Below are positions 1 through 9,930 of a DNA stretch of 64,000 nt, piece by piece. The position numbers were made by a program, and so were the translations under genes. This stretch comes from Cololabis saira (taxonomy: Eukaryota; Chordata; Actinopteri; Beloniformes; Belonidae): the NCBI RefSeq assembly GCF_033807715.1, contig NC_084610.1, positions 5,203,769 to 5,267,768 on the forward strand, read 5' to 3'. Each line of letters starts with the position of its first letter. Within the stretch, counting starts at the first letter, position 1. The notes below the pieces were generated by a model, which ran no database searches, was not told the DNA's origin, and saw only the letters and a list, made by a program, of their open reading frames with translations.

Positions 1-1935
1 GTAGCTCATCTTGGAACAAAGAGGGTTTCAAATGCAGAGGTTATTGGAGCAAACCCTATACCTGAGCCACTTTTAAAATAATGTCCTACTGAGGATTGAA
101 AACTGGCCAGGAAGCCTGTGAAAGAGGTGAGTACTGTATGTGGCGCATCATGGTAAAGAGCTGCACATTGTTAAAGACACTGTGAGTTCAATTCCCGCCA
201 GAGGTCTTCAGCCTGTTGACTTTAAGTAGCACATAATCTAATGCATGTTATCATTTATCCTAACCTTTATTGGAATGTACATCCAAGTTTAGTTGCAGGA
301 ATCTGAGGGCAACGGGTGTAAGAACAAAACTGGACAAGAACATCTGTGCCACAACCACAACCAAATTCACTCCATGGAGCAATTTAACTGGGTAGTTTTT
401 TTTAAAGGCCAAAAGGAAATAGGCTGTTTTTAAAATGTAAGGAGTAAAAAGTACAGATGATTGCGTGAAAATGTAAGGAGTAAAAGTAAAAAGTCGTCCG
501 AAAAATGATTACTCCAGTGATATATAGATAACCAAAATTTCTACTTAAGTAAGGTAACGAAGTATTTGTACTTTGTTACTTGACACCTCTGGTTGTGCAC
601 CATGGAAGAGTGCCGCACATTGTTAAACAGACTGTGAGTTCAATTCCCGCCAGAGTTCTTCATCCAGTTGTCTTTAAGTAGATCGAAATCCACTTTTAGA
701 GTTCAACACTCAAAATGAAAAGATAAATGCACTATGAGAGATGTCTTCCCCCAAGGATACTGGTGGTGTGGAGGGTTTGCTCAGGGCTCTAAGGTGCCAA
801 TGAAAGGGTGGTGCGTGCTGGTTCAAACCCTCCCCATCCTCACAATCTGGGGAGGTAGAGGCATCAGACCTTATACCTGGACCACTTTTAAAATTACGTC
901 CTTCTACTGACGATTGAAAACTGGCCAGGAAGCCTGTGAAAGAGGTGTGTACTGTATGTGGCCCATCATGGTAAGGCGCTGCACATTGTTAAAGACACTG
1001 TGAGTTCAATTCCCGCCAGAGTTCTTCATCCAGTTGTCTTTAAGTAGATCCAAATCCACTTTTAAAGTTCAACACTCAAAATGAAAAGATAAATGCACTA
1101 TGAGAGATGTCTTCCCCCAAGGATACTGGTGGTGTGGAGGGTTTGCTCAGGGCTCTAAGGTGCCAATGAAAGGGTGGTGCATGCTGATTCAAACCCTCCC
1201 CGTCCTCACAATCTGTAGAGGTAGAGGCATCAGACCTTATACCTGGACCACTTTTAAAATTACGTCCTTCTACTGACGATTGAAAACTGGCCAGGAAGCC
1301 TGGGAAAGAGGCAAGAATGTAGGGCCTCGTGGTAAAGCGCTGTACATTGTTAAAGAGACTGAGAGTTCAATTCCTGCCAGAGGTCTTCAGCCCGTTGACT
1401 TTAAGTAGCACAAATCCACTTTTAGAGTTCAACGCTAAAAATGAAAAGATAAATGCACTATGAGAGATGTCTTCCCCCAAGGATACTGGTGGTGTGGAGG
1501 GTTTGCTCAGGGCTCTAAGGTGCCAATGAAAGGGTGGTGCATGCTGGTTCAAACCCTCCCCATCCTCACAATCTGGTGAGGTAGAGGCATCAGACCTTAT
1601 ACCTGGACCACTTTTAAAATGACGTCCTTCTACTGACAATTGAAAACTGGCCATGAAGCCTGGGAAAGAGGCAAGAATGTGGCGCATCATGGTAAAGAGC
1701 TGCACATTGTTAAAGAGACTGAGAGTTCAATTCCAGCCAGAGGTCTTCAGCCCGTTGACTTTAAGTAGCACAAAATCTACTTTTAGAGTTCAACACTCAA
1801 AATGAAAAGATAAATGCACTAAGAGAGATGTCTTCCCCCCAAGGATACTGGTGGTGTGGAGGGTTTGCTCATGGCTTTAAGGCACCAATGAAAGGGTGGT
1901 GCATGCTGGTTCAAACCCTCCCCATCCTCAGTATC
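1..1935 (+). repeat. Left arm of fold-back composite: ~360 bp tandem units with tRNA-like heads
   Basis: At least five copies of one unit run in the same direction. Each has a head (near 139, 593, 957, 1319 and 1679) with a B-box-like GAGTTCAATTCCC and an A-box-like GGCGCATCATGG, then a body with a conserved CTGGCCAGGAAGCCTG. Spacing between the last heads is about 361 bp. The same unit recurs in reverse complement at 3061-4503, so the two blocks could form a long hairpin. I infer a tRNA-derived satellite or the arms of a fold-back transposon. The arm runs off the window at base 1, so its outer boundary is unknown. Confidence 0.8.
242..591 (+). mobile_element. hAT-type MITE, right-hand half, inside the left arm
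   Basis: This stretch matches the right half of the elements at 13707-14415 and 18409-19104. It includes the shared TTATCATTTATCC start and the terminal GACACCTCTG. The left half is missing, so it is a truncated copy. It interrupts the satellite arm just before GTTGTGCACCATGG. The mirror arm has that sequence uninterrupted (4213-4230), so this copy arrived in, or survived in, only one arm. Confidence 0.75.
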
Positions 1936-2400
1936 TGGAGGGGTAGAGGGGTCAGGGAGGCTGAGAAGGCAGGAGCGCTAGGGGGATGAGAAGGTTAGGG
2001 GGGCGTCAGGTAGGAGGAGATGGCATGAGGGCTAGGGAGTAAGAGGACAGCTGAAGGGCTAGGGGTATGAGGTAGGAAGAGGAGGGCTTGGTGGGGTCAG
2101 GTAGGATGAGGAGGGCTTGTAGGATGAGAAGGTTAGGGGTGGTCAGGTAGGAGGAGAGGGCATGAGGGCTAGGGGCTATGAGGAGGGCTAGGGACTAAGA
2201 GGACAGCTGTATGAGGTAAGAAGAGCCCTCCTTCCTTGGTGGGGTCTGGAAGGTTGAGAAGGGCAAGGGGGGCCAGGAAGGATGAGGTGTAAGAGGGGGC
2301 ATGAGGCAAGAAGAGAGGCAGGCTAGGTAGGAGTGCTCGGGGGATCAGGTAAGAGGAAATTGGGCTATGTGGATCAGGTGATAGGGCCTTTTACAAATCA
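1936..2400 (+). repeat. G-rich ~28 bp minisatellite, left half of palindrome centre
   Basis: Degenerate tandem copies of a purine-rich unit around GGTCAGGTAGGATGAGGAG, mixed with GAGGGCTAGGGG. Its reverse complement fills 2425-3060. The junction near 2393-2420 carries the small palindrome CAAAGCTTTG flanked by CCTTTT and AAAAGG, which marks the symmetry centre. No coding content is visible. Confidence 0.8.
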
Positions 2401-2424
2401 AAGCTTTGAAAAGGGTAATTACTT

Positions 2425-3060
2425 TCTTACCTGATCCCCTGGGTGCTCCTACCTCATCCTACCTGACCACACCTCAGGATGAGGAGGACCCCCCTCATCC
2501 TACCTGACCCCACCAAGCTCTCCTCATTCTACCTGACCCCCCTAGCCCTCCTCATCTTACCTGACCCCCATAGCCCTCCTCATCCTACCTGACCCCACTA
2601 AGCCCTCCTCATCCTACCTGAGCCCACCAAGCCCTCCTCATCCTACCTGACCCCACCAAGCCCTCCTCATCCCCCTAGCCCTCCTCATCCTACCTGACCC
2701 CGCTAGCCGTCCTCTTCCTACCTGACCCCGCTAGCCGTCCTCATCCTACCTGACCCCCCCTAGCACTCCTCATCCTACCTGACCCCCAAGCCCTCCTCAT
2801 CCTACCTGACCCCACTAAGCCCTCCTCATCCTACCTGAGCCGCCTAGCCATCCTCATCCTACCTGAGCCCACCAAGCCCTCCTCATCCTACCTGACCCCA
2901 CCAAGCCCTCCTCATCCCCTTAGCCCTCCTCATCCTACCTGACCCCGCTAGCCGTCCTCTTCCTACCTGACCCCCCCTAGCACTCCTCATCCTACCTGAC
3001 CCCCAAGCCCTCCTCATCCTACCTCATCACCCTAGCACTCCTAACCTCTCATCCTCCCCT
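2425..3060 (-). repeat. C-rich ~28 bp minisatellite, right half of palindrome centre
   Basis: Tandem copies of CTCATCCTACCTGACCCC followed by variants of ACTAAGCCCTC, unit 27-29 bp. It is the inverted partner of 1936-2400 but has more, and more regular, copies. The arrays have therefore diverged in copy number since the inversion formed. Confidence 0.85.
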
Positions 3061-4503
3061 TCAGATACTGAGGATGGGGAGGGTTTGAACCAGCATGCAC
3101 CACCCTTTCATTGGCACCTTATAGCCATGAGCAAACCCTCCGCACCACCAGTATCCTTGGGGGGAAGACATCTCTCTTAGTGCATTTATCTTTTCATTTT
3201 TAGCGTTGAACTCTAAAAGTGGATTTGTGCTACTTAAAGTCAACGGGCTGAAGACCTCTGGCAGGAATTGAACTCTCAGTCTCTTTAACAATGTACAGCG
3301 CTTTACCATGAGGCCCCACATTCTTGCCTCTTTCCCAGGCTTCCTGGCCAGTTTTCAATCGTCAGTAGAAGGACGTAATTTTAAAAGTGGTCCAGGTATA
3401 AGGTCTGATGCCTCTACCTCTCCATATTGAGAGGATGGGGAGGGTTTGAACCAGCATGCACCACCCTTTCATTGGCACCTTAGAGCCCTGAGCAAACCCT
3501 CCACACCACCAGTATCCTTGGGGGAAGACATCTCTCATAGTGCATTTATCTTTTCATTTTGAGTGTTGAACTTTAAAAGTGGATTTGGATCTACTTAAAG
3601 ACAACTGGATGAAGAACTCTGGCGGGAATTGAACTCACAGTGTCTTTAACAATGTGCAGCGCCTTACCATGATGCGCCACATACAGTACTCACCTCTTTC
3701 ACAGGCTTCCTGGCCAGTTTTCAATCCTTAGTAGAAGGACGTAATTTTAAAAGCGGTCCAGGTATAAGGTCTGATGCCTCTACCTACCCAGATTGTGAGG
3801 ATGGGGAGGGTTTGAACCAGCATGGACCACCCTTTCATTGGCACCTTAGAGCCCTGAACAAATCCTCCACACCACCAGTATCCTTGGGGGAAGACATCTC
3901 TCATAGTGCATTTATCTTTTCATTTTGAGTGTTGAACTCTAAAAGTGGATTTTGTGCTACTTAAAGTCAACGGGCTGAAGACCTCTGGCGGGAATTGAAC
4001 TCTCAGTCTCTTTAACAATGTGCAGCTCTTTACCATGATGCGCCACATTCTTGCCTCTTTCCTAGGCTTCCTGGCCAGTTTTCAATTGTCAGTAGAAGGA
4101 CGTCATTTTAAAAGTGGTCCAGGTATAAGGTCTGATGCCAACTTAAAGACAACTGGATGAAGAAGTCCGGCGGGAATTGAACTCACAGTCTGTTTAACAA
4201 CGTGCGGCACTCTTCCATGGTGCACAACATACTTGCCTCCTTTGCAGGCTTCCTGGCCAGTTTTCAGTCCTCAGTTGAAGGACATCATTTAAAAAGTGGT
4301 CCAATTATAAGGTCTGATGCCTCCAGATACTGATGATTGTTTGAACCAGCATGCACCACCTTTTCATTGGCGCCTTTAAGGCGAAGACATCTCTCTTATT
4401 TATCTTTTCATTTTTAGCATTGAACTCTAAAAGTGGATTTGTGCTACTTAAAGTCAACGGGCTGAAGACCTCTGGCGGGAATTGAACTCACAGTCTCTTT
4501 AAG
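3061..4503 (-). repeat. Right arm of fold-back composite (inverted copy)
   Basis: Reverse-complement copies of the unit seen at 1-1935, with heads near 3260, 3622, 3987, 4169 and a cut one at 4474-4503. Head variants can be paired with left-arm heads, for example GTGCGGCACTCTTCC near 4195 with the head at 593. The order is not an exact mirror: from the centre outwards it is c-b-d-a on the right and d-c-b-a on the left. The 4169 unit is shortened. The arm stops abruptly at 4503. Confidence 0.8.
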
Positions 4504-5235
4504 ATACTAAACTCGAGTTTCTCCAGGAACATTTGTTTGGTTAAAAACGTTACATTATGTAATTATTTATCCTTATGTATGCATTACTTAGTATTAATTA
4601 ATACATTAGTTAATACATAAGTAAAACGTTAATAATGTCCCTAGTAATCATTTACTAATGCTGTTTATTTGGAGTGAATAAGCATTAAGTAACAGCTACC
4701 TAATACATCTACTAATCATTCACTAATGGTGTACATGTTTACTGGATGGGCATTATTAAACAACTTTTTAGAATCTTAAGTAATCATTTCCTAATGGTGT
4801 GGTGTGTGTGTTATCAGGTAGCTTACCTGACCTTATGAACGGTAACCTGACATAAACCTTAATAAATTTAGGGTCTGCGTTGGTATTACGCGGACCCATA
4901 AATCAGCCTTTTAAAAAGCGAGTTTCAGCTGTCAATCAAAAGAACATGGGGGCCCTAACGGGTTCGTAATTATAAGGCTGTGGCCTGTCATATTGGTGTG
5001 AATACACATTCACAACCTCTTCAGTGTCACAACTAACATTAGGATCCTTTATTTTTCCTAATGTTGAATTCACCGCACTCCCTGGTGCCACGTCACTTCC
5101 GGTTCAGCTTTTTCAGATGCGGAAGTAACCGGAGGTCACTGTAGTATATATTTATGCGTATTTCAATGAAAATTCAGTTCCTACATTATTTTCCTACACA
5201 TTGATTCACAGGGGTCTCCAACCTGCAATATGCTC
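4504..5235. other. AT-rich spacer with fragments of dispersed repeats
   Basis: No gene is recognised. About 4560-4830 repeats variants of TAATCATTTACTAATG. 4872-4908 matches one arm of the small hairpin element at 34999-35121 (shared CCATAAATCAGCC). 4909-4957, with TTTCAGCTGTCAATCAAAA, matches the reverse complement of 30541-30585. Near 5212 a hAT-like CAGGGGTCTCCAACC end may be present. Confidence 0.6.
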
Positions 5236-5835
5236 TTTAAATGTTTCAGATCATCAAACAAATTTAAATATTAGACAAAGATAACACAAGTAAACATAAA
5301 ATGCAGTTTTTAAATGAAGGTTTTTATTATTAAGGGAAAGGAAAATCCAAACCCACATGGCCGTGTGTGAAAAAGTGATTGCCCCCTAAACCTAATAACT
5401 GGTTGTTCCACCCTTAGCAGCAACAACTGCAATCAAGCGTTTGCCATCACTGGCAATGAGTCTTTTCCAGCTGTGGAGGAGTTTTGGACCACTCATCTTT
5501 GCAGAATTGCTGTAATTCAGCCACATTGGAGGGTTTTTGAGCATGAACCTCCTTTTTAAGGTCTTTGACTAGGCCACTCCAAAGTCTTCATTTAGTTTTT
5601 CATCAGCCATTCAGAGGTGGACTTGCTGGTGTGTTTTGGATCATTGTCCTGCTGCAGAACCCAAGTGGCTTCAGCTTGAGGTCACGAACAGATGGCCGGA
5701 CATTCTCCTTCAGGATGTTTTGGTGGACAGCAGAATTCATGGTTTCATTTACAACAACAAGTCTTCCAGGTCCTGAAGCAGCAGAACAGCCCAGACCATC
5801 ACACTACCACCACCATGTTTTACTGTTGCTATGGC
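5236..5835 (-). pseudogene. Tc1/mariner-type transposase remnant (C-terminal part)
   Basis: On the minus strand the sequence encodes KHGGGSVMVW near 5800-5830 and then QDNDPKH (5631-5651). These are the hallmarks flanking the second catalytic aspartate of Tc1-family DDE transposases. The rest to about 5236 matches the 3' part of a very common fish Tc1 element, including its ATTATTAAGGGAAA-type terminal region. Reading frames are broken by stops. The N-terminal DNA-binding half is missing, and the copy ends at about 5835 against unrelated sequence. The family assignment is strong; activity is excluded. Confidence 0.85.
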
Positions 5836-5922
5836 ATAGAAACTGTTCTTGAGTCCGTTTGTGTGTGATTTTAGTGTCCTGAAACGTCTGCCTGATGGCA
5901 ACAGTTCAAAGAGTGAGTGTCC

Positions 5923-5925
<3 letters not shown>
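5836..5925 (-). mobile_element. Short LINE-3'-end-like fragment
   Basis: The stretch with GTCCTGAAACGTCTGCCTGATGG resembles the block at 28787-28900 (assist words: AAACTGT, TTGAGTCC, GGCAACAGTTCAAA). I read both as degenerate pieces of one fish retroelement 3' region. The family is not certain. Confidence 0.35.
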
Positions 5926-6010
<85 letters not shown>

Positions 6011-6049
6011 ACAATACAATATATAATATAATATAATATAATATATATA
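5922..6049. repeat. (TG)n/(TA)n microsatellite with ATA-rich tail
   Basis: A short GT run passes into a long TA run to about 6006, then ACAATACAATACAAT and ATAAT repeats to 6049. Confidence 0.95.
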
Positions 6050-6496
<447 letters not shown>

Positions 6497-6619
6497 AAAG
6501 TGTACATCTGTGATCACTACTGTTATTTTTAAAGTTCAGTTAAAAGTTAAAGTTAAAAGTTTAGTTTGAAAGAAGTTTGTGTTTAGTTAGTTGTTGTTTA
6601 TGTGTAGTTTAGTTTTGTA

Positions 6620-6625
6620 AATAAA
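6620..6625 (+). terminator. Poly(A) signal AATAAA after the zinc-finger exon
   Basis: AATAAA lies 124 nt past the stop, within TTTTGTAAATAAATTGTG, and a TG/T-rich stretch follows at 6640-6670. This fits a short 3' UTR of the zinc-finger exon. Confidence 0.55.
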
Positions 6626-7474
6626 TTGTGATTAATTTGAATGAGAGAAGTAGTTTGTGTTTATTTTATCCATATTAGTCACAGCTGCTGTTGTAAAGGT
6701 CTGAGCTCAGACTCCTTCCTTCACTGTTATTCTGTAACACCCCCCCGGGCAACAGGCTGGCACGTAGGGAATAACAGATACTTTCAGACCCATTTTGCTG
6801 TTTAGTTGTTAATTCCTGATAAGTCAGGTGGTGCCCCATTTTAATTGATTCATTTTGATAAGTCATCGTCTTTATTCGTTATTAATAACTATTGTAAGAC
6901 AATTATGAATAACTTTCTAATAACTGAACCAGCACTGACACCAGCCCCGTCCTCGGTGTCCACATGCAGGACAGTAGCTCTCAAGGACCAGGTTTGGACA
7001 CTCCTGGTTTAGGACTTTATACACAAATAACACTAAAGTTTTGACTTTGATTGTAGATGTTCTGGAGAACCCATGAAGGGAGGCCAACACAAGAGAGATG
7101 GTCTCTTACTGGTTCCTGTCAGCACTCGCGCTGCTGCTTTGATCAAATCTACTGAATAAATGAAGCTTGTAAAACAGACATAACTGTTGATGAGACAGTG
7201 AGACAAAATTAAGACTTATTAAAAAACTCAACCTAAAATGCAATCAACAGTTCCAGATATAAAAGACCAGATTCTACCATCAGAGTAGAAATGAAGGGTA
7301 GAGCAGAGAAAGAAGAAAAGTGATCAACAAGTGTTCCTGCTGAACAACTACATCTAATGTGACTGAACATGAGTCCAACTGTCCACTTCCTGTCAGCAGC
7401 TGGACAACCGGACGTCCTCCAGGTATTTTATCCTCTATTTGGGTTTGGAGACGCGGCTGCAGAGACTGCTGGGG
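6626..7474. other. Spacer between zinc-finger exon and receptor relic
   Basis: Nothing coding is recognised. The 7380-7474 end is probably the 3' UTR of the minus-strand receptor relic, since it directly follows its stop codon on that strand. Confidence 0.5.
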
Positions 7475-7537
7475 TCACTGTTGGTTGGTTTTGATCCTCA
7501 CAGCAGAATAAGTCACCACATCTTCTTCCTCCTCGAC
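7475..7537 (-). CDS. Receptor relic: last tail exon with VTYSAV and stop
   Basis: The acceptor TTCATTTCAG precedes GTCGAGGAGG. The exon reads VEEEEDVVTYSAVRIKTNQQ and then TGA, 20 residues. The acidic run before the tyrosine and the +3 valine fit an ITIM. Confidence 0.7.
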   Translation of the reverse strand, partial: VEEEEDVVTYSAVRIKTNQQ

Positions 7538-7625
7538 CTGAAATGAACAAACCAGCAACGTCACGATTCATCAGAAATCCTGCTCATCAGCCCGTGTAAT
7601 CACCTGTTCTTCTATATTTACTTAC

Positions 7626-7694
7626 ATTTTTCTCAGCAAAAGTCTTTCCAGAGTGATCAATAGAGGCGTAGGTCACGTTGTTCTCTGACTCACC
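7626..7694 (-). CDS. Receptor relic: tail exon with VTYASI
   Basis: A 69 nt phase-0 exon with acceptor TTTCCTCCAG and donor GTAAGT. It encodes GESENNVTYASIDHSGKTF plus AEKN. Clean splice sites on both sides and an intact frame argue that this part was functional recently. Confidence 0.75.
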
Positions 7695-8069
7695 CTGGAG
7701 GAAACAAAACAAGAAATACTCAGGAAGTGTCTTTAAGATCTGTGTTGCTGTTTGAAACCACAAGTTTCATTCGCCGTCACGATGAATGTAAGTTGTTTTC
7801 AGCCACAAGAGACGAGAAGGAGATCAGATCATAAATGTTATAAGAACTGGACAGGGTCTCGGTGACGTCACCCACAGGTTTTTGAAGACTCTGATTCTTT
7901 GTAGTGTGCAGTGACCCGTTAGAATAGAAGGACTTGCTGTCCTCCCTCTATCTGTCTTCACCTGGAGGTAAAAGTATCTGCTCACAGATTCTCAGCTAAA
8001 CTCTGTAAACTCTCTCCGTAATCCTACAATAGTCCTCCCACATTTAAGATGGGAACATTATGAAGAAGC

Positions 8070-8145
8070 AAAACCACATGTGAGTGGAAGTATTTGGATT
8101 GAAACCACCAACAGCAGCATAGCTAACATTGGTCTCTGGATCATT
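8070..8145 (-). CDS. Receptor relic: tail exon with VSYAAV
   Basis: The acceptor TTTGTCTCCAG precedes AATGATCCAGAGACC, which encodes NDPETNVSYAAVGGF. No good donor in the phase needed for the next exon is visible. The 3' boundary given is approximate and the exon may be read through or skipped. Confidence 0.6.
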
Positions 8146-8207
8146 CTGGAGACAAACACAAATGCAGAATTTTCTCTTAAACTCTGTTACACCAACATTT
8201 GTTTTAA

Positions 8208-8548
8208 AGGAGCATGAGGCTCCTTTTAAGAAATTAGACTCTCTAGCGCCACCCTTCACCACGACGGCCGTCGGGGGTACTGCAGCCAACAGTGAAGCCG
8301 GCACGGGAGAACGGGGAGAACGTGCATGCAGCGTCATGTGACGTCACATCTGCAGGACAGCGCGGGAAATTCCGGCCCGGAATTGCAGCACATTTTGCAG
8401 CACACAGCCTGTTCAAAGCAACGGAAAGATACACTAGAGAGCTCATTCTTTTTGGTTTGGAACGCTTCATCTGACATTATTACTAGAAAACTTAAAACGT
8501 ATACAAATTTTTTTCATAAATCCTGCCTCAATCCTGCCTCATGCTCCT
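8208..8548. mobile_element. TTAA-flanked MITE in a receptor intron
   Basis: Terminal inverted repeats AGGAGCATGAGGC and GCCTCATGCTCCT are flanked by TTAA at 8204-8207 and 8549-8552. This is the target duplication used by piggyBac and Kolobok families. The interior is GC-rich with no transposase, so the copy is non-autonomous. It lies between the tail exons at 8145 and 8660. Confidence 0.8.
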
Positions 8549-8659
8549 TTAAAGCACAACTTGATTTCACTGTTCCAGAGAGGAATCGAGCTCTGAACAT
8601 CAACGTTGCTGCAGTTCCATGTTTGACCACAAGGGAAGAAACGGCGCTCTGATACTCAC

Positions 8660-8685
8660 ATTGTGGTGCATCAGCTGCTGAACAT
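8660..8685 (-). CDS. Receptor relic: 26 nt micro-exon after the membrane exon
   Basis: The acceptor CCTTTGTTTCAG and donor GTGAGT enclose 26 nt. These complete a split codon from the membrane exon and add VQQLMHHN, ending in phase 0 as the next exon requires. The phase match supports this very short exon. Confidence 0.6.
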
Positions 8686-8965
8686 CTGAAACAAAGGTCA
8701 CATTTCAAGAGTTAGTCAAGACCATCATTACATGTCCATCAGGTTCATTCAGTACATAATGTTTCTACTAATAAACTTCTGCTCTGCATTAAAGGTATTA
8801 TCAGGACGACTCAACAAAGAAATATCCAGCTGATCCAAAACACTCCAGCAAGATTTTATGTGAACATTCAGATTCAACTTGAGCATTTTTTAAATGTCTT
8901 ATTCTTCAAAGAAGAATACATGTAGTTTTCTTCACATATAAAGACACCATGAAAAAATCTCTGGA

Positions 8966-9390
8966 GTACGGAAGAGTATTAGGGCCAAGCAGGAGAAAAA
9001 TTAAAATAATATTTTAGAGGAGGAAGATTCGTTTTTCATTATGCACTTCGAGAAAAAAGTGGAAATGTCAAGAGAAAAGTGGAAATGTTGAGATTAATGT
9101 CGATGTACAATTTCAAGAAAAAAGTCGGAATGTTGAGAAAAAAGTCAAAATGTCGAGAATAACGTTGAAATGTTGAGCAAAAAGTCAAAATTGCTGCTGC
9201 TGCTGCAGAGCTGTCAGTCACTCTCCTAACTGGATTTGATGGGCCAGAGTAGACATTTCCACTTTATTCTTGAAATTGTATTTCAACATTAATCTCGACA
9301 TTTGGACTTTTTTCTCGAAGTGCACAATAAAAAAAAATCTCCCCCTCTCAAATATTTTTTCTCCTGCATGGCCCTGATACTCTTCCGTAC
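8966..9390. mobile_element. Long-TIR MITE in a receptor intron
   Basis: The ends are inverted copies of about 38 bp beginning GTACGGAAGAGTATTAGGGC. TGGA sits on both sides (8962-8965 and 9391-9394). The inner part repeats words such as AAAAGTGGAAATGTTGAGA, first in one direction and then inverted. It has no coding capacity and is inserted between the membrane exon and the micro-exon. Confidence 0.75.
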
Positions 9391-9547
9391 TGGACGATCA
9401 AGACCTCAGAGTTGTGTTTCATCTCAACAGAGGATTTGACCTCTGCAGTTTTTGGAGGTTCCTGGAGTTTCCACAAGTGGAATCTGAGACTTCAGATATA
9501 ATCTGGTTCAGTTCTGCACATGTGCTCTTTTCTGATGACTTTCATAC

Positions 9548-9661
9548 TTGATTCATTCTGCTTATCTTCTGTTTCTTTGGTTTTTCTCCTGCATATGATG
9601 AAAATAACGACAACAGCAGCCAGAACCACCATCACCCCCCGACTGCTGATCTGAGAGGAAT
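9548..9661 (-). CDS. Receptor relic: membrane-spanning exon
   Basis: The acceptor CCTTTGATTCCAG and donor GTATGA enclose 114 nt in phase 1-1. They encode SSQISSRG, about 15 hydrophobic residues (VMVVLAAVVVIFIIC), then RRKTKETEDKQNES. The layout is a single-pass type I membrane anchor with a basic cytoplasmic edge. Confidence 0.75.
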
Positions 9662-9822
9662 CTGGAATCAAAGGATTCAACTAAATGATTGCAAAGGAAA
9701 TATGAATAATCCTCTGAATTAATTATGCATGGATGAGGTTTATTGTGATAATAAACTGTTTAGATGATGTTTTGTACTTCTCTCCTTTATTTCCTTGTCT
9801 TCATGATTTCAGGATGTCTTTC

Positions 9823-9905
9823 CTGTAAAGTCCAGCGTGTATTCAGCATCTATCTTCACTCTGTCTCCTTCAACAACCTGGCAGGTGAATCTTCTCTTGG
9901 ATCCT
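9823..9905 (-). pseudogene. Receptor relic: end of an Ig domain exon, truncated
   Basis: The frame reads RRFTCQVVEGDRVKIDAEYT and LDFTG. The FTCQV holds the second disulphide cysteine (F strand) of an Ig fold, and the rest is the G strand. The 5' side is lost where simple sequence and a dispersed repeat begin. At the 3' side TTTACAG is followed by GAAAGA, one change from a GTAAGA donor. Confidence 0.65.
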
Positions 9906-9930
9906 CTATCATCTATCCCCCATGGATCCC

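Larger units (their letters stand above)
7475..9905 (-). pseudogene. ITIM-bearing Ig-superfamily receptor, 3' part (immune-type receptor relic)
   Basis: Six exon-like blocks on the minus strand join in frame into the end of a type I membrane receptor. They give an Ig-domain end (FTCQV at about 9880), a membrane span (VMVVLAAVVVIFIIC), a basic stop-transfer (RRKTK), and a tail with three tyrosine motifs: VSYAAV, VTYASI and VTYSAV. All fit the ITIM rule (I/V/L/S)xYxx(I/V/L), which in this class recruits SH2 phosphatases to damp immune signalling. Acceptor sites are clear, and exon phases agree across the Ig/TM, TM/tail-1 and tail-1/tail-2 joins. Defects: the Ig exon is cut off by a repeat block at about 9930, and its donor reads GA instead of GT. 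No signal peptide or first Ig domain remains. The family (NITR, CD22-like, FCRL-like, other) cannot be decided from this fragment. Confidence 0.75.

Noticed and set aside
139..205. Possible tRNA genes in the satellite heads
   Set aside because: B-box-like and A-box-like words are present, but the sequences do not form a proper cloverleaf and recur as satellite units.
2425..3060. CRISPR-like direct repeats
   Set aside because: Units are contiguous and degenerate with no unique spacers; a eukaryotic minisatellite.
1..4503. Assembly artefact explanation for the palindrome
   Set aside because: Arms differ in unit order, in the hAT fragment and in many bases, which a simple duplicated-contig error would not produce; still worth a read-level check.
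8292..8652. Plus-strand openings over the receptor intron
   Set aside because: They lie inside the GC-rich TTAA MITE and its flank; no domain.
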